A DNA stretch of 64,000 nucleotides from Clostridia bacterium (GTDB taxonomy: Bacteria; Bacillota; Clostridia; Lachnospirales; Lachnospiraceae). The first letter of the stretch is position 1. Each line of letters starts with the position of its first letter. Of the stretch, positions 25,908 to 35,122 are shown piece after piece. The DNA lies in the NCBI GenBank assembly GCA_910576325.1, contig CAJTIM010000006.1, positions 157,810-221,809 on the forward strand. Reading direction: 5' to 3'. Below the pieces are notes generated by a model. It was given only the letters and a program-made list of their open reading frames with translations. It was not told where the DNA came from and did not search any database. The position numbers and the translations under genes are program-made.

Positions 25908-25911
25908 GCTC

Positions 25912-28900
25912 TTATATCTCCCTCTCTGATTTTTTCTCCGTCCACTTTTCCGGAGCTTCCTTCTCTGCCTTATCCCTCTGCTCGATGACCGCCTTTTTCT
26001 CCGCCAGCTTTTCCTTTATGGAAATTCTGCCTGTCTGCTTTTCCTCTTTCGGCTTCTCATTGTTCAGGACGTTATCAATCATGTTATAGTTACATTCTTC
26101 CAGTTCCTCAATCTTTGCAAGCGGCTTGTATTCCGCCAGCTTATCTAACAGCTCCTTCGCCTTCCTTGCGGTCTGTACGCCCTCACTGTCATCAAGCTCC
26201 GTCCCTTTCCCGATAATATCCGTCATGCCTTCCCGGATACTGTCTGAAATGAGCGCATTAAGGAAATCATTCAGATACCCGGTATTCCCGTTCCTGATGT
26301 CCTCTGTGATATTCGCTATCTGCGCTTCCCTGTCCTCCACTGTATGATTGTACTGGTAAGTATCAAAATCATAAGATAGCTGGTCTATCTCCACAGCAAG
26401 GAAAGCCGCCTGCCACTTCTCCAGAGAACCCCTGACTTCTATATCCGGCAGCTTGTCGATCAGCTCCGCAATGACCTCCACCGCCTTCGGATTGTCCGTA
26501 ATATCCGGCACATAGTCCAGAATCTCCAAATCCGCAACTCTGCCCGAAACAATATCCATCTGCGTGTCCTCATAGCTTTCTGTCCCCTCTGTATGGATAT
26601 TGATGCCAATGCTTGGGATACCGTTCATCCTCTCCGGCGGTATCCGGTTGAAAATGGCGATTGCTTCCGGGACGTCTGCTATCCCCTCATGGTACTCTCC
26701 GAAATTGTGGAATTCCCCGCACTCCGCCACTGTAAGGGTGACAACCGTCTGTTTTTCCTCCTGTGCCTGCTCTGCGGCTTTCTCCTGCAGGGCGGCTCGT
26801 TTTTCCTCAAGATAAGCTTCCACACCCGGAAGATACTCCCCAAGCGTCCCGGTCTTGCCCTCTGTAATGGGATTAATGTCTACCTTAACGCCGCCGATTG
26901 TAAAACCGTCCTCGTTGAAGACATTGAACAGGGTATCTTCGTTTTCCCCGCCCCGGTACTCCACAGCCACGTCAAGGTCAGATACAGGTTCTTCCAAACC
27001 TCTGCATCTGCTCCCTGTAACCGCCATATCCACAAGCTCTATATCCATTCCATACTCGTCAATTTTGGACTGTAAATAAGCATAAACACTCATTTCTATA
27101 TCTTCCTGTGTCTGCCCGTTGACAGGGTTAAATAATTCCTCAGTTCTGGCTTTAAAATCGGCTATCACTTTGCTTTCCGCCGCTTCCGGCACTTCGGTTC
27201 TGATACGTTCCTCAAGATGCTCTTTTTCCGCCTGTTCTGCCTTTTCTATCAATCCGTCATAATCAATCGGTATCAGTTCATCGTCAGTGCGGATACTGCC
27301 CTCCAGACTGCTCCTGTGCGCCGGCTCTTTCAAATCCGTCACAATCTCGTCAAGCGCCTGTCTGATTGTTATGTCCGGATTGTCATATACGCCCCCGTCC
27401 AGTTCCCGGTAGTCCATATCATAAATGGTGTAATCATACCCCTCAGTGGCTTCCTGAATACTGATATAACGGTCTGCCAGACGGAAGGCAAGCTCTGTTT
27501 CTGCCCTGTCTGCTTCTTTGGCATTGGCATCTATGTACGGATTTCCCCACTCCGTAAACGGTACATCTTCCACGATATGCTTCTGGCTGGCTGTGGGCAT
27601 GAGGTGTTCCATTTTCCCCTGTTCATAGAGGGCATCAAACCTGTCCATATAGAGGGAGATATCGTCAAGACCGCTGCTCTTTAGCTGGTACTCAAACCGC
27701 TGTTTCACAAAATCCTTTATTTCCTTCGGTGACATTTCCCGGTGAACCCGTACCTTGTCAAAGCCGACCTCGTGATTTAAAGCCTGCAAATCCTCCATGA
27801 AACGGCTGCTTTCCACCGCCGCCTTGCTGTGCGTAAAATCCAATGACAGACAGTTTTCATGGTTTCTGACGTGGATCAGGTCAAATTCGCTGCCATTGAC
27901 ATGGAAGCCGAAAGTTGCCCTCGCCATATCCGGCTTGTCCTCCGTTTCCTTTCCCCGGTACTCTGTGAATTTCGCCATTGCTTCCGGAAGGCTCTCAAAA
28001 CGCTCCAGCCTGCTTTTTTCCGGGCTGTTCTCCGCCCAAGTGGATAAATCCTCAATGACATAATAGGAAACTTTGTCATTGTCCGGCTCTGCCATTGTAT
28101 TTTCTGCCGCTGCTTCTGCCGGGATTTCCGCTGTTTCCTCCCTGACTGCATCTTTTCCTGTGCTGATTTCCTCCGATACCGAAAGCTCCTTTGTAAACTC
28201 CGGTATCTCCCTGTAACCAACGGAATCCACATAATGGCTTGTGTTCTCCCCGTCCTGATGCAGCACCACCACATCACTTACGGAAAGGGAATGCCCGGTA
28301 AAGTCTGCCGGGTGGTCTATGTTGAATTTCGTGTAAATATCTTCAAGGCTCATGCCCTCCGTAAGCTCCCCGGTATAGACAAGGGTGTAATTCTCTCTGG
28401 AAACCGGGATACCCTTTCTCTCAAGATAATCCATATTCATAAAGTGAATATCCCTCGTTTCCTCTGAATCTTTAAGCTGGTAGATGCCAAACTTGCTCTC
28501 ATTGCCATACAAAAGTTGTGCTTCCCGGTTAGGCTCACTGTCCTCTAATTCCTGCTTCATGGACTGGTATTCCTTATAAGCGTTCCAATCGCCTTTTTCC
28601 ACGCCGAACAGCCCGTCATGCTCCTGCAATGCCGCCCTGTCCTCTACAATCGTTTCTGAACCGTCTGCGTGGAGCTGGTACACCGAAACATCTTCCCCGA
28701 ACAGCTCCGAAGCCATATCCTTTGTCAGAGGAAGCATTTCATCCCATGAATACCCATATTCGTGCATTTCCGACAGCCCTACCATTCCGTCCGGGAGAGC
28801 GTCAATTTCTTCCCGTGCCACCCTGATTGTTTCCCAAAGCAGAGCCGAATCGTCTTTCTGCTCCGCAATGGAATGTGCAAGGGAAGTGGTCTTATACATA

Positions 28901-30516
28901 TCATCCAGCTTATACGCATGGTTCATAATCAAATTGCGCTCATCGCTGTCATATACCGACCTGTGAAATTCCATGCGGTTAATGAGCTGCTCCGCCTGTA
29001 CCGTTGCCGGAAGCTCCGAAGCGGTATGCACTTCCCATGCACTCATATCCACATCAAAATCATAAAACTGCGGATACCCGTCATTCAAACCGCCGCTTCT
29101 CATAATCGGTACAAACTCAAAACCTTTTTCTTCCAGATAATCCGTAACGCTTCCATTCCATTCATCTTCTTCAAGAAATGGTATGTCATATAAAGCATTC
29201 TGCACTTCCGACTGCATATTTATGATTTTAATGGTTTCATATTCCCCGCTGTCCGGCGTGGAAATCCTCACAACCACATCGCCATATTCAATCGGAACAT
29301 TCGCCTTTTCCCGTTCTTCCTGCAACGCCTTATAATCGGTTATCTCATGGGTATCCATATCATAGGCATAGTCTAAATGGTATTCCTCTACTTCCTCGCT
29401 CCGTTCATTGGCAAGCAGCGTTACCCATGCACCGGCTCTTTCAAGGTAGGCTTCCACATTCTGCCTGTCATCGTCTTTCATGGCAGACAGTAGATTAAAT
29501 ATTTCCGTCCTCTCCACGCCCTTAACATTCAAAAGGTCATATTCGGAACGGTCTGTATTTGACACAAGCAGGATAATGTCCTCCTGTGACTGTTCTGCAG
29601 CACGTTCCTTTTCAATCTCCAGAAGCTGCGCTTCAATCCCCTTTATCAGTTCCGAGGAAGTCCGGCGTATGGTGTCGAGGGAAGATTTCAGCTCCGGCAT
29701 CTCTTTTCCGCTGCTCCACCCGGCGATATAACCGAAAGAATAATCAGACGTGTCAATCCCGAAATGCTGGCATACGGTGTAAGCGATGCTTTCGGCTTCC
29801 ACCTCTTTCGTTTCCCGGTCTTTATAAACTGCATTCTCCGTATCCTGCTCCGCTTCCCTTGCATGGAGCTTTGCGTGCGCCACTTCATGGACTCCGGTCT
29901 TTGCGGTTTGCGCTTCGCTCATGCCCTCTTTAATGGCGATAGGGCGGCTTAAATCAATAAAATATCCTTTTCTGTCACCCTCCATTTCCTCATATCGGAT
30001 TGGGACAGGGGAAACTCTCTCCAATGCTTCCATAAAATCCTGATAACGCTCCACATTCCCATGCAGTTCATTCACGCCAAGTCCGGGAAGCTCTTTCCCG
30101 TCCGTCTGCGAATAATCAAACACTGTCACCACACGAAAGGCGGGTATCTTTATCTCCACTTCCTCCATGACGGGCATCCCGTCCCGGTCAAGCACAGGCT
30201 CATTCGTTACCGGATCAATCTTCTCCTGTTCCTCTTTGATTTTATAAGGCGCAGGCGCAAGGATACGGATACCCCTCTCGCCCTTATTTACATGGCGTTC
30301 AAAATTCCTCTGCCATGCCTTGTACCCGGCAACGTATGTCGCATCCGGGCATTGCATCTCTATGAGCTGGATATTGTTTGCGCTGTAATTGTGGAATTTT
30401 GACATGGTGTTTAAGTAGCTTTTATATTTCTCCCCTTCAAACAGCGCCTTCAAGCCTTCCTCCAGCCTGTCCGTTATCTCTTTTACTTTCTGTTTTTCAG
30501 TTCTTGCATCTGCCAT
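25912..30516 (-). CDS. Giant ArdC-like/metallopeptidase/nucleotidyltransferase fusion protein
   Basis: 1534-residue cytoplasmic protein. Residues 1-130 resemble the ArdC N-terminal ssDNA-binding domain (MSKFHNYSANNIQLIEMQCP). A zincin motif HEVAHAKLH lies at 210-218, a common ArdC partner. The central part (300-1100) is acidic and contains several small ICE-associated domains that I cannot name with certainty. Near residue 1172, GSRCRGLEEPVSDLDVAVEY has the GS...DxD pattern of polymerase-beta-type nucleotidyltransferases. The end is Lys/Glu-rich, shared with the tails of neighbouring ICE proteins (RISIKEKLAEK). ArdC-type proteins protect incoming DNA from restriction. It has an AGGAG site. 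Confidence 0.75.
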   Translation of the reverse strand: MADARTEKQKVKEITDRLEEGLKALFEGEKYKSYLNTMSKFHNYSANNIQLIEMQCPDATYVAGYKAWQRNFERHVNKGERGIRILAPAPYKIKEEQEKIDPVTNEPVLDRDGMPVMEEVEIKIPAFRVVTVFDYSQTDGKELPGLGVNELHGNVERYQDFMEALERVSPVPIRYEEMEGDRKGYFIDLSRPIAIKEGMSEAQTAKTGVHEVAHAKLHAREAEQDTENAVYKDRETKEVEAESIAYTVCQHFGIDTSDYSFGYIAGWSSGKEMPELKSSLDTIRRTSSELIKGIEAQLLEIEKERAAEQSQEDIILLVSNTDRSEYDLLNVKGVERTEIFNLLSAMKDDDRQNVEAYLERAGAWVTLLANERSEEVEEYHLDYAYDMDTHEITDYKALQEEREKANVPIEYGDVVVRISTPDSGEYETIKIINMQSEVQNALYDIPFLEEDEWNGSVTDYLEEKGFEFVPIMRSGGLNDGYPQFYDFDVDMSAWEVHTASELPATVQAEQLINRMEFHRSVYDSDERNLIMNHAYKLDDMYKTTSLAHSIAEQKDDSALLWETIRVAREEIDALPDGMVGLSEMHEYGYSWDEMLPLTKDMASELFGEDVSVYQLHADGSETIVEDRAALQEHDGLFGVEKGDWNAYKEYQSMKQELEDSEPNREAQLLYGNESKFGIYQLKDSEETRDIHFMNMDYLERKGIPVSRENYTLVYTGELTEGMSLEDIYTKFNIDHPADFTGHSLSVSDVVVLHQDGENTSHYVDSVGYREIPEFTKELSVSEEISTGKDAVREETAEIPAEAAAENTMAEPDNDKVSYYVIEDLSTWAENSPEKSRLERFESLPEAMAKFTEYRGKETEDKPDMARATFGFHVNGSEFDLIHVRNHENCLSLDFTHSKAAVESSRFMEDLQALNHEVGFDKVRVHREMSPKEIKDFVKQRFEYQLKSSGLDDISLYMDRFDALYEQGKMEHLMPTASQKHIVEDVPFTEWGNPYIDANAKEADRAETELAFRLADRYISIQEATEGYDYTIYDMDYRELDGGVYDNPDITIRQALDEIVTDLKEPAHRSSLEGSIRTDDELIPIDYDGLIEKAEQAEKEHLEERIRTEVPEAAESKVIADFKARTEELFNPVNGQTQEDIEMSVYAYLQSKIDEYGMDIELVDMAVTGSRCRGLEEPVSDLDVAVEYRGGENEDTLFNVFNEDGFTIGGVKVDINPITEGKTGTLGEYLPGVEAYLEEKRAALQEKAAEQAQEEKQTVVTLTVAECGEFHNFGEYHEGIADVPEAIAIFNRIPPERMNGIPSIGINIHTEGTESYEDTQMDIVSGRVADLEILDYVPDITDNPKAVEVIAELIDKLPDIEVRGSLEKWQAAFLAVEIDQLSYDFDTYQYNHTVEDREAQIANITEDIRNGNTGYLNDFLNALISDSIREGMTDIIGKGTELDDSEGVQTARKAKELLDKLAEYKPLAKIEELEECNYNMIDNVLNNEKPKEEKQTGRISIKEKLAEKKAVIEQRDKAEKEAPEKWTEKKSEREI

Positions 30517-30607
30517 ATGGTTTTCTCTCCTTTTCCTCCATAAAAACAGGGGGCAGATAAGTTTCCCTGTCTGCCCCCGCTTTGGATATTTTTATTTGCT
30601 GATATTT

Positions 30608-31450
30608 TTATAGACTTTCCTCTTTGCTTTTCGTCTTTGCCTTGTCCGGCTCCGGCGCTTTTTTCTGCTGTCCCACCTTTTCCTTCATCTGCGACAGCTT
30701 ATCCTTTACGGACACCCGCCCTCCTTTCTCCGCTTCCTTCCCGGCATCCAGACGTGCAGAGAGCCGATCCAGCTTTTCAAACGCCTGATCCGCCCCGTCA
30801 ATCTTTTTCCGGAGGTTCTCAACCGCCTTTTTTACAGGCATATTGACTGTCCTTGTCAGACCGACACCCGGCTTTTCGTCCGATACCTCTTTCGTGCCTT
30901 TCCCGGCTAACAGCCTGCCCACGTTGGAAACGCTGTTCCCGATCTGCTTTAACTCGTCCCCAATGCTGTCAATCTGGTTGGCTGTCTTTTCAAAATCCGT
31001 CATCACGTCAACCAGACGCTCCCGGTAGCCGGAAAGCATGGACTTCACGCCGGAAATTCCTTTCTGAAGAACCTTGCACATCTCCGCTTTTCCTTTTTCC
31101 TTAAAGGTATTGACCGCCTGTGATGCTGTTTCCACCAGACGGTTTCTTACCGCTGTCAGGCGTTCCGACAGGTTCGTAATTTTCTCCTGAAGGTACGCCA
31201 CTTTATCCATGAGGTTCTCTTTCACTGATTTTGGCTGATTCTCCTGCATCTGTGAAAGCTGTTCCCGGACACTCTGTAATTCATCCACCATTGCGCTAAG
31301 CTGTACCTGCATACCCGCCACATACCAGAACACCCCCATAAAATCCTGTGACTGCTCTTTCATGTTCTGCTGGTTAAGCAGCTCCATGAACTGCTTTAAT
31401 GCGTCATTTTCCTCCATGACCTGTTTTGTTTTTTGTCCTGCTGTTTCCAT
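30608..31450 (-). CDS. Coiled-coil ICE protein (DUF6674-like)
   Basis: 280-residue protein from METAGQKTKQVMEENDALKQ at 31450; GGAGG is 10 nt before that ATG and would be inside the longer frame. Long coiled coils cover residues 50-190. The C-terminus (RVSVKDKLSQMKEKV) repeats the tail motif found on the helicase and on the ArdC-like protein. Proteins of this type are common in Lachnospiraceae elements; function is unknown. Confidence 0.65.
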   Translation of the reverse strand: METAGQKTKQVMEENDALKQFMELLNQQNMKEQSQDFMGVFWYVAGMQVQLSAMVDELQSVREQLSQMQENQPKSVKENLMDKVAYLQEKITNLSERLTAVRNRLVETASQAVNTFKEKGKAEMCKVLQKGISGVKSMLSGYRERLVDVMTDFEKTANQIDSIGDELKQIGNSVSNVGRLLAGKGTKEVSDEKPGVGLTRTVNMPVKKAVENLRKKIDGADQAFEKLDRLSARLDAGKEAEKGGRVSVKDKLSQMKEKVGQQKKAPEPDKAKTKSKEESL

Positions 31451-31488
31451 TTTCTCTGATACCTCCATTTAATTTTGAGCATGATAAA

Positions 31489-31508
31489 AGCAGCCATTTC
31501 TGGCTGCT
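31489..31508 (-). terminator. Terminator after the SIR2 gene
   Basis: AGCAGCCA pairs with TGGCTGCT around a 4-nt loop, followed by TTTT on the minus strand. It lies 121 nt beyond the SIR2 stop. Confidence 0.75.
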
Positions 31509-31629
31509 CTCTACATACTGTTTTTTATTTACTTTCACATTTGAGTGAATATTACTGCCCGTATTCGTTTCAATTTCTGCAATTTAGTCCTGTCTCCTCC
31601 CTACCCTTTCCGCTGTAAATTATTTAGAA

Positions 31630-34113
31630 TTATAAAAACTTTTTTGCGTCATCTAAAAGTACTTCTGAAAATTCTTTCAAATATTGTTTCATATGTATAG
31701 GTAAATTTTCGTTACATAAATTTGAAAGTTTTTTCGACTTATAATCTGGATTATAATCTAAAATTACTTTACAATACTTTGGAAATGCTAATCGACCTTG
31801 ATTGTCCAAATTATAGGCATTGGGATATTTCTTATAATGCAACAATTTTTCTATTAAAAAATCTTCTATAATCATTTCAATATGATTATTTAAACCTATT
31901 TTCTGAATATATTTACTTACCAAACATAATTTATCATATTCATCAATCTCTCTAACCGCTATATAATTCAAAATACATTTTACAATTTTCTCTTGTAATT
32001 CATGTGTAGAAATAAAATGTATTGCCAAATAGCATAACGCATTATATTCTTCCTTGTACATAAAATACATCCTCACTCTATTTCCTTGTAATTTAGAGGA
32101 ATAATTGTTTTCAAGATAAGAAAATTCTTTCCAAATTATATCTTCAATAGCATGTTGTTCTGATAAATCAAACTTTTCAAAATCAATTATACTCTCTAAA
32201 TATAGTATATCTTCTCGCTTAAAATTTTTATATATCAATACGAAATCTTGCGCACTTATTTTGTAATGAGGATTAGAAAAAAAATTCTTTTCCTTTATTT
32301 GAAGTTTCATCCTATAATATTCGCCCTTAAATACATTAATTAATGTATTTCTTATATAGTTCTTGTGTTCAGAAAATTGAGAATATAAAAGTTTATTATC
32401 ATATATAAACATAATTGCATCTAACATATTTCTTTTAACCTTCTCATATTCTGATTGCCCCGCCAAAATGACTTTATTCTTAAAAATATCTTGTTCAATC
32501 TTATAGATACTTTCAAATGATTCAATAATATCCTGAGAATAAATATTTCTTGTACATAACCTTTGTAAAAAAACATAATTTTCTCTAATTTCAGCAGGCA
32601 ATTCATAATACAATTCTTCAAATCGAAAATTTTTCATTTCCGAAGTCATCGAATCAATAAACTCATCATTAAATAAATTAACATTTCCATATGCCATCTG
32701 ACCATTTATACTATTAAAATAATTCGTATATGATGTAATAGTCAAAAAAACAAAATATCTATTAATCTGACAAAAATAATAAAGTATCCAATCGTTATCC
32801 TCTTTTGACCAAGACAGCAAATCTGTATATAACAAATAACTCTCTTCTAATCTACCTACCGCATATAATCCGTATGCTGCATCATACCATTCCTTAAGAG
32901 AATCATAGTTTCTTGTCAAAAATTTTTCAATTTCCTCATATTCGCTCCAAAATACCTCATTACGAATAGTATGTTCTTCCATACCATTATAAATATATCC
33001 AGCATCATGAATTCCTTTTATATTTGATTTATCCAATACTCTCTGAATAACATTAAGTTTCAATTTATAATCTTCATCCAATTCATTTACTTTACTTAAT
33101 AACCCATAAAACACCTCTATATAAGATGCTTTGCTGTCTCTGCTAACAATATAGTTTTGCTGATCAATATAATATTTCCCTTCAAACAACGTTTCTATAT
33201 CTCTAGCGCGAACATACTCAAAAAAATTTAGCCCTACTAATTTTTCATATAAATATTCAAATAAGTTTTTATCATTTTTTAATACATCAGCCTTATTATA
33301 ACTCACAATTTTTTCTAAAACTGCAATATATTTATCCTTGAACTCTCCGCTTTTCACAAAGCAATTGGTATCAATAATTCTGATCCCACGTCCCTTATAA
33401 TACGTTATCATTTCATTAGACAGTTCTTCTTTTCCAGTATAAATGAAAATAGGCTCAATAAATGTATCTCCCTGAACCTGCTTAACCCAATTTAAAATAA
33501 GTTTAATATTGTAATCATTTAATCCATAACCTATAAATACAATCAGATTAGTTGCAATAATAGTTTTCATGACTGTATCAATAAGAACATAATCCTTCTC
33601 ATAATCTAAATAATCTTGTTCTTTTAAAACAAATTTGTTATTTTCAAAATCACCATGTACTTTTAATATATATCTTTTTGTAGGTGTCACAGATATTTTT
33701 TCATCATGGTTGATTACACTATAATTTATACCATATTTATTCGCCGCTTGTTCTAATAAAGTATCATAATTTGTTGTTAGTATGTGATATGGATTTAATT
33801 GCATAATCAAATCATGAACTTCATTAGGCTTACAATCACTAGAAAATGCACCATTTATCTTTTCAAAATACTCTGTTTCACTCTTATTATCATAATATAT
33901 CTGTGGTATCCGTAAATATTCTTCTGAAGAAAAAATTGCTTTTCCTTTTGCATCTAGTTCATATTTGTAATTCAACTCATCTGCCATATCTTTGACTAAA
34001 TCATACCAACTTGGATAATTTGAAACTGCAGATACTCCAGCACCTACAAAAAAAGCTAACTTCTTCTTTTTCTTATATTCCAAAATATCTTCAACTAATA
34101 TATTAACGTCCAT
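31630..34113 (-). CDS. SIR2-domain protein, probable phage-defence NADase
   Basis: 827 residues from MDVNILVEDILEYKKKKKLA at 34113, after GGGAG; an in-frame ATG lies 15 nt upstream. Residues 18-280 are a SIR2 domain: the NAD loop FFVGAGVSAVSNYPSW, then LTTNYDTLLE, LKVHGDF with the likely catalytic His, and IGYGLND. The remaining 540 residues are helical, AT-rich in codon use and without a recognised domain, like the C-terminal sensor parts of defence-associated sirtuins (DSR). DSR proteins deplete NAD+ on phage infection. The gene has terminators on both sides and a weak promoter (TATACT at 34148-34143), so it behaves as separate cargo inside the transfer operon. Confidence 0.8.
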   Translation of the reverse strand: MDVNILVEDILEYKKKKKLAFFVGAGVSAVSNYPSWYDLVKDMADELNYKYELDAKGKAIFSSEEYLRIPQIYYDNKSETEYFEKINGAFSSDCKPNEVHDLIMQLNPYHILTTNYDTLLEQAANKYGINYSVINHDEKISVTPTKRYILKVHGDFENNKFVLKEQDYLDYEKDYVLIDTVMKTIIATNLIVFIGYGLNDYNIKLILNWVKQVQGDTFIEPIFIYTGKEELSNEMITYYKGRGIRIIDTNCFVKSGEFKDKYIAVLEKIVSYNKADVLKNDKNLFEYLYEKLVGLNFFEYVRARDIETLFEGKYYIDQQNYIVSRDSKASYIEVFYGLLSKVNELDEDYKLKLNVIQRVLDKSNIKGIHDAGYIYNGMEEHTIRNEVFWSEYEEIEKFLTRNYDSLKEWYDAAYGLYAVGRLEESYLLYTDLLSWSKEDNDWILYYFCQINRYFVFLTITSYTNYFNSINGQMAYGNVNLFNDEFIDSMTSEMKNFRFEELYYELPAEIRENYVFLQRLCTRNIYSQDIIESFESIYKIEQDIFKNKVILAGQSEYEKVKRNMLDAIMFIYDNKLLYSQFSEHKNYIRNTLINVFKGEYYRMKLQIKEKNFFSNPHYKISAQDFVLIYKNFKREDILYLESIIDFEKFDLSEQHAIEDIIWKEFSYLENNYSSKLQGNRVRMYFMYKEEYNALCYLAIHFISTHELQEKIVKCILNYIAVREIDEYDKLCLVSKYIQKIGLNNHIEMIIEDFLIEKLLHYKKYPNAYNLDNQGRLAFPKYCKVILDYNPDYKSKKLSNLCNENLPIHMKQYLKEFSEVLLDDAKKFL

Positions 34114-34174
34114 ATAAATATCTCCCAAATTTTCTTTATTTTAGTATATCGACTTTATTTTCTCTATTCTTAAC

Positions 34175-34202
34175 AAAAGGGCAGTCGATTGACTACCCTT
34201 TT
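34175..34202 (-). terminator. Terminator after the helicase gene
   Basis: AAAAGGGCAGTC pairs with GACTACCCTTTT around GATT, with a T run on the minus strand, just after the helicase stop at 34211. It separates the helicase transcript from the SIR2 gene. Confidence 0.8.
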
Positions 34203-34210
34203 ATTACTAC

Positions 34211-35122
34211 CTATAAACTTTCCTCTTTTCCTTTTCCCTTTGAAATATCCGGCTTTTCCGGCGCTTTCTGCCCATATGCCTTCTCCCGCATCTCGGCAAG
34301 TTTCTCTTTTACGGAAATACGCCCTCTGGGACTGTCTGCCAGCCTCCTCTCTTTCCCATGCTCCGCTATCTTTTCCGATACTGCCCGGTTAATCTGCGGT
34401 TTAAAAGGCACATCCGCCACAGCTTCCGCATCACGCCCCATTTCCTCTATGTCCAGTTCCTCCTGCTCCCCGTCATTTTCCGGCTCATCGTCCATATCAA
34501 TTCCATCGCCGCCCTTTTCGTCCATGTTTAACAGGGCATTTAGTTCTGTCAGGCGTTCCAGCTTCTCCGCAAGCTCCGCTTCCTGTGCAAATGGCTTTGT
34601 GACCTCCACCTTTGCGGTTTCAAGCTGATGCTCCACGTTCTCCAGTTTCTGCGCCACCGTTTCCATTCTCCCGGTCATGCCCTCTAAGGCATTGCTTAAC
34701 CTCTGTAAATTCCCCAACGGATCAGTGCCGATTTCCACCTCATGGCTGATGCTGCCCTTTAAGTTGACTGTAAACTTGGAAAAGAACGAATCAAAGGAAA
34801 CGCTCATCTTAAATCCCTGATACTCCCCGATTGTGACTGCCATATTCGGCTGTTTTGCGCTCCGGCACATATCAATCAGCGCTGCCCCGGCTTCCTTTTT
34901 GTCCGTATATACCCGGTTGCCGATTTTTATGGAGAAAGTGTCCTTGTCCGGGAATTTATTCTGTGCGTAGGTCTGAATGTCGGCACGATACCCTGCAAGG
35001 CGTTCCTTCATGGAAGCAATCTGCACCGGGTAATGCTTCACGATATTGTCCTCTAAGCGGTACTTCTGGCTGGTGTGGTTCGCCTTTAACAGCTTTAGCT
35101 TGGACACCTGAATATCTAAATC
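34211..35122 (-). CDS. Methylase/SNF2 helicase gene, exon 3
   Basis: C-terminal exon, residues 2751-3054 of the spliced protein. It opens with GATTTAGATATTCAG (DLDIQVSKLKLLKANH), which continues the ATG at the end of exon 2. It covers a coiled coil and an acidic region and ends with the shared ICE tail RISVKEKLAEMREKA. A frame extends upstream to 35320, but that part is intron domains V-VI and not protein. Confidence 0.88.
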   Translation of the reverse strand, partial: DLDIQVSKLKLLKANHTSQKYRLEDNIVKHYPVQIASMKERLAGYRADIQTYAQNKFPDKDTFSIKIGNRVYTDKKEAGAALIDMCRSAKQPNMAVTIGEYQGFKMSVSFDSFFSKFTVNLKGSISHEVEIGTDPLGNLQRLSNALEGMTGRMETVAQKLENVEHQLETAKVEVTKPFAQEAELAEKLERLTELNALLNMDEKGGDGIDMDDEPENDGEQEELDIEEMGRDAEAVADVPFKPQINRAVSEKIAEHGKERRLADSPRGRISVKEKLAEMREKAYGQKAPEKPDISKGKGKEESL

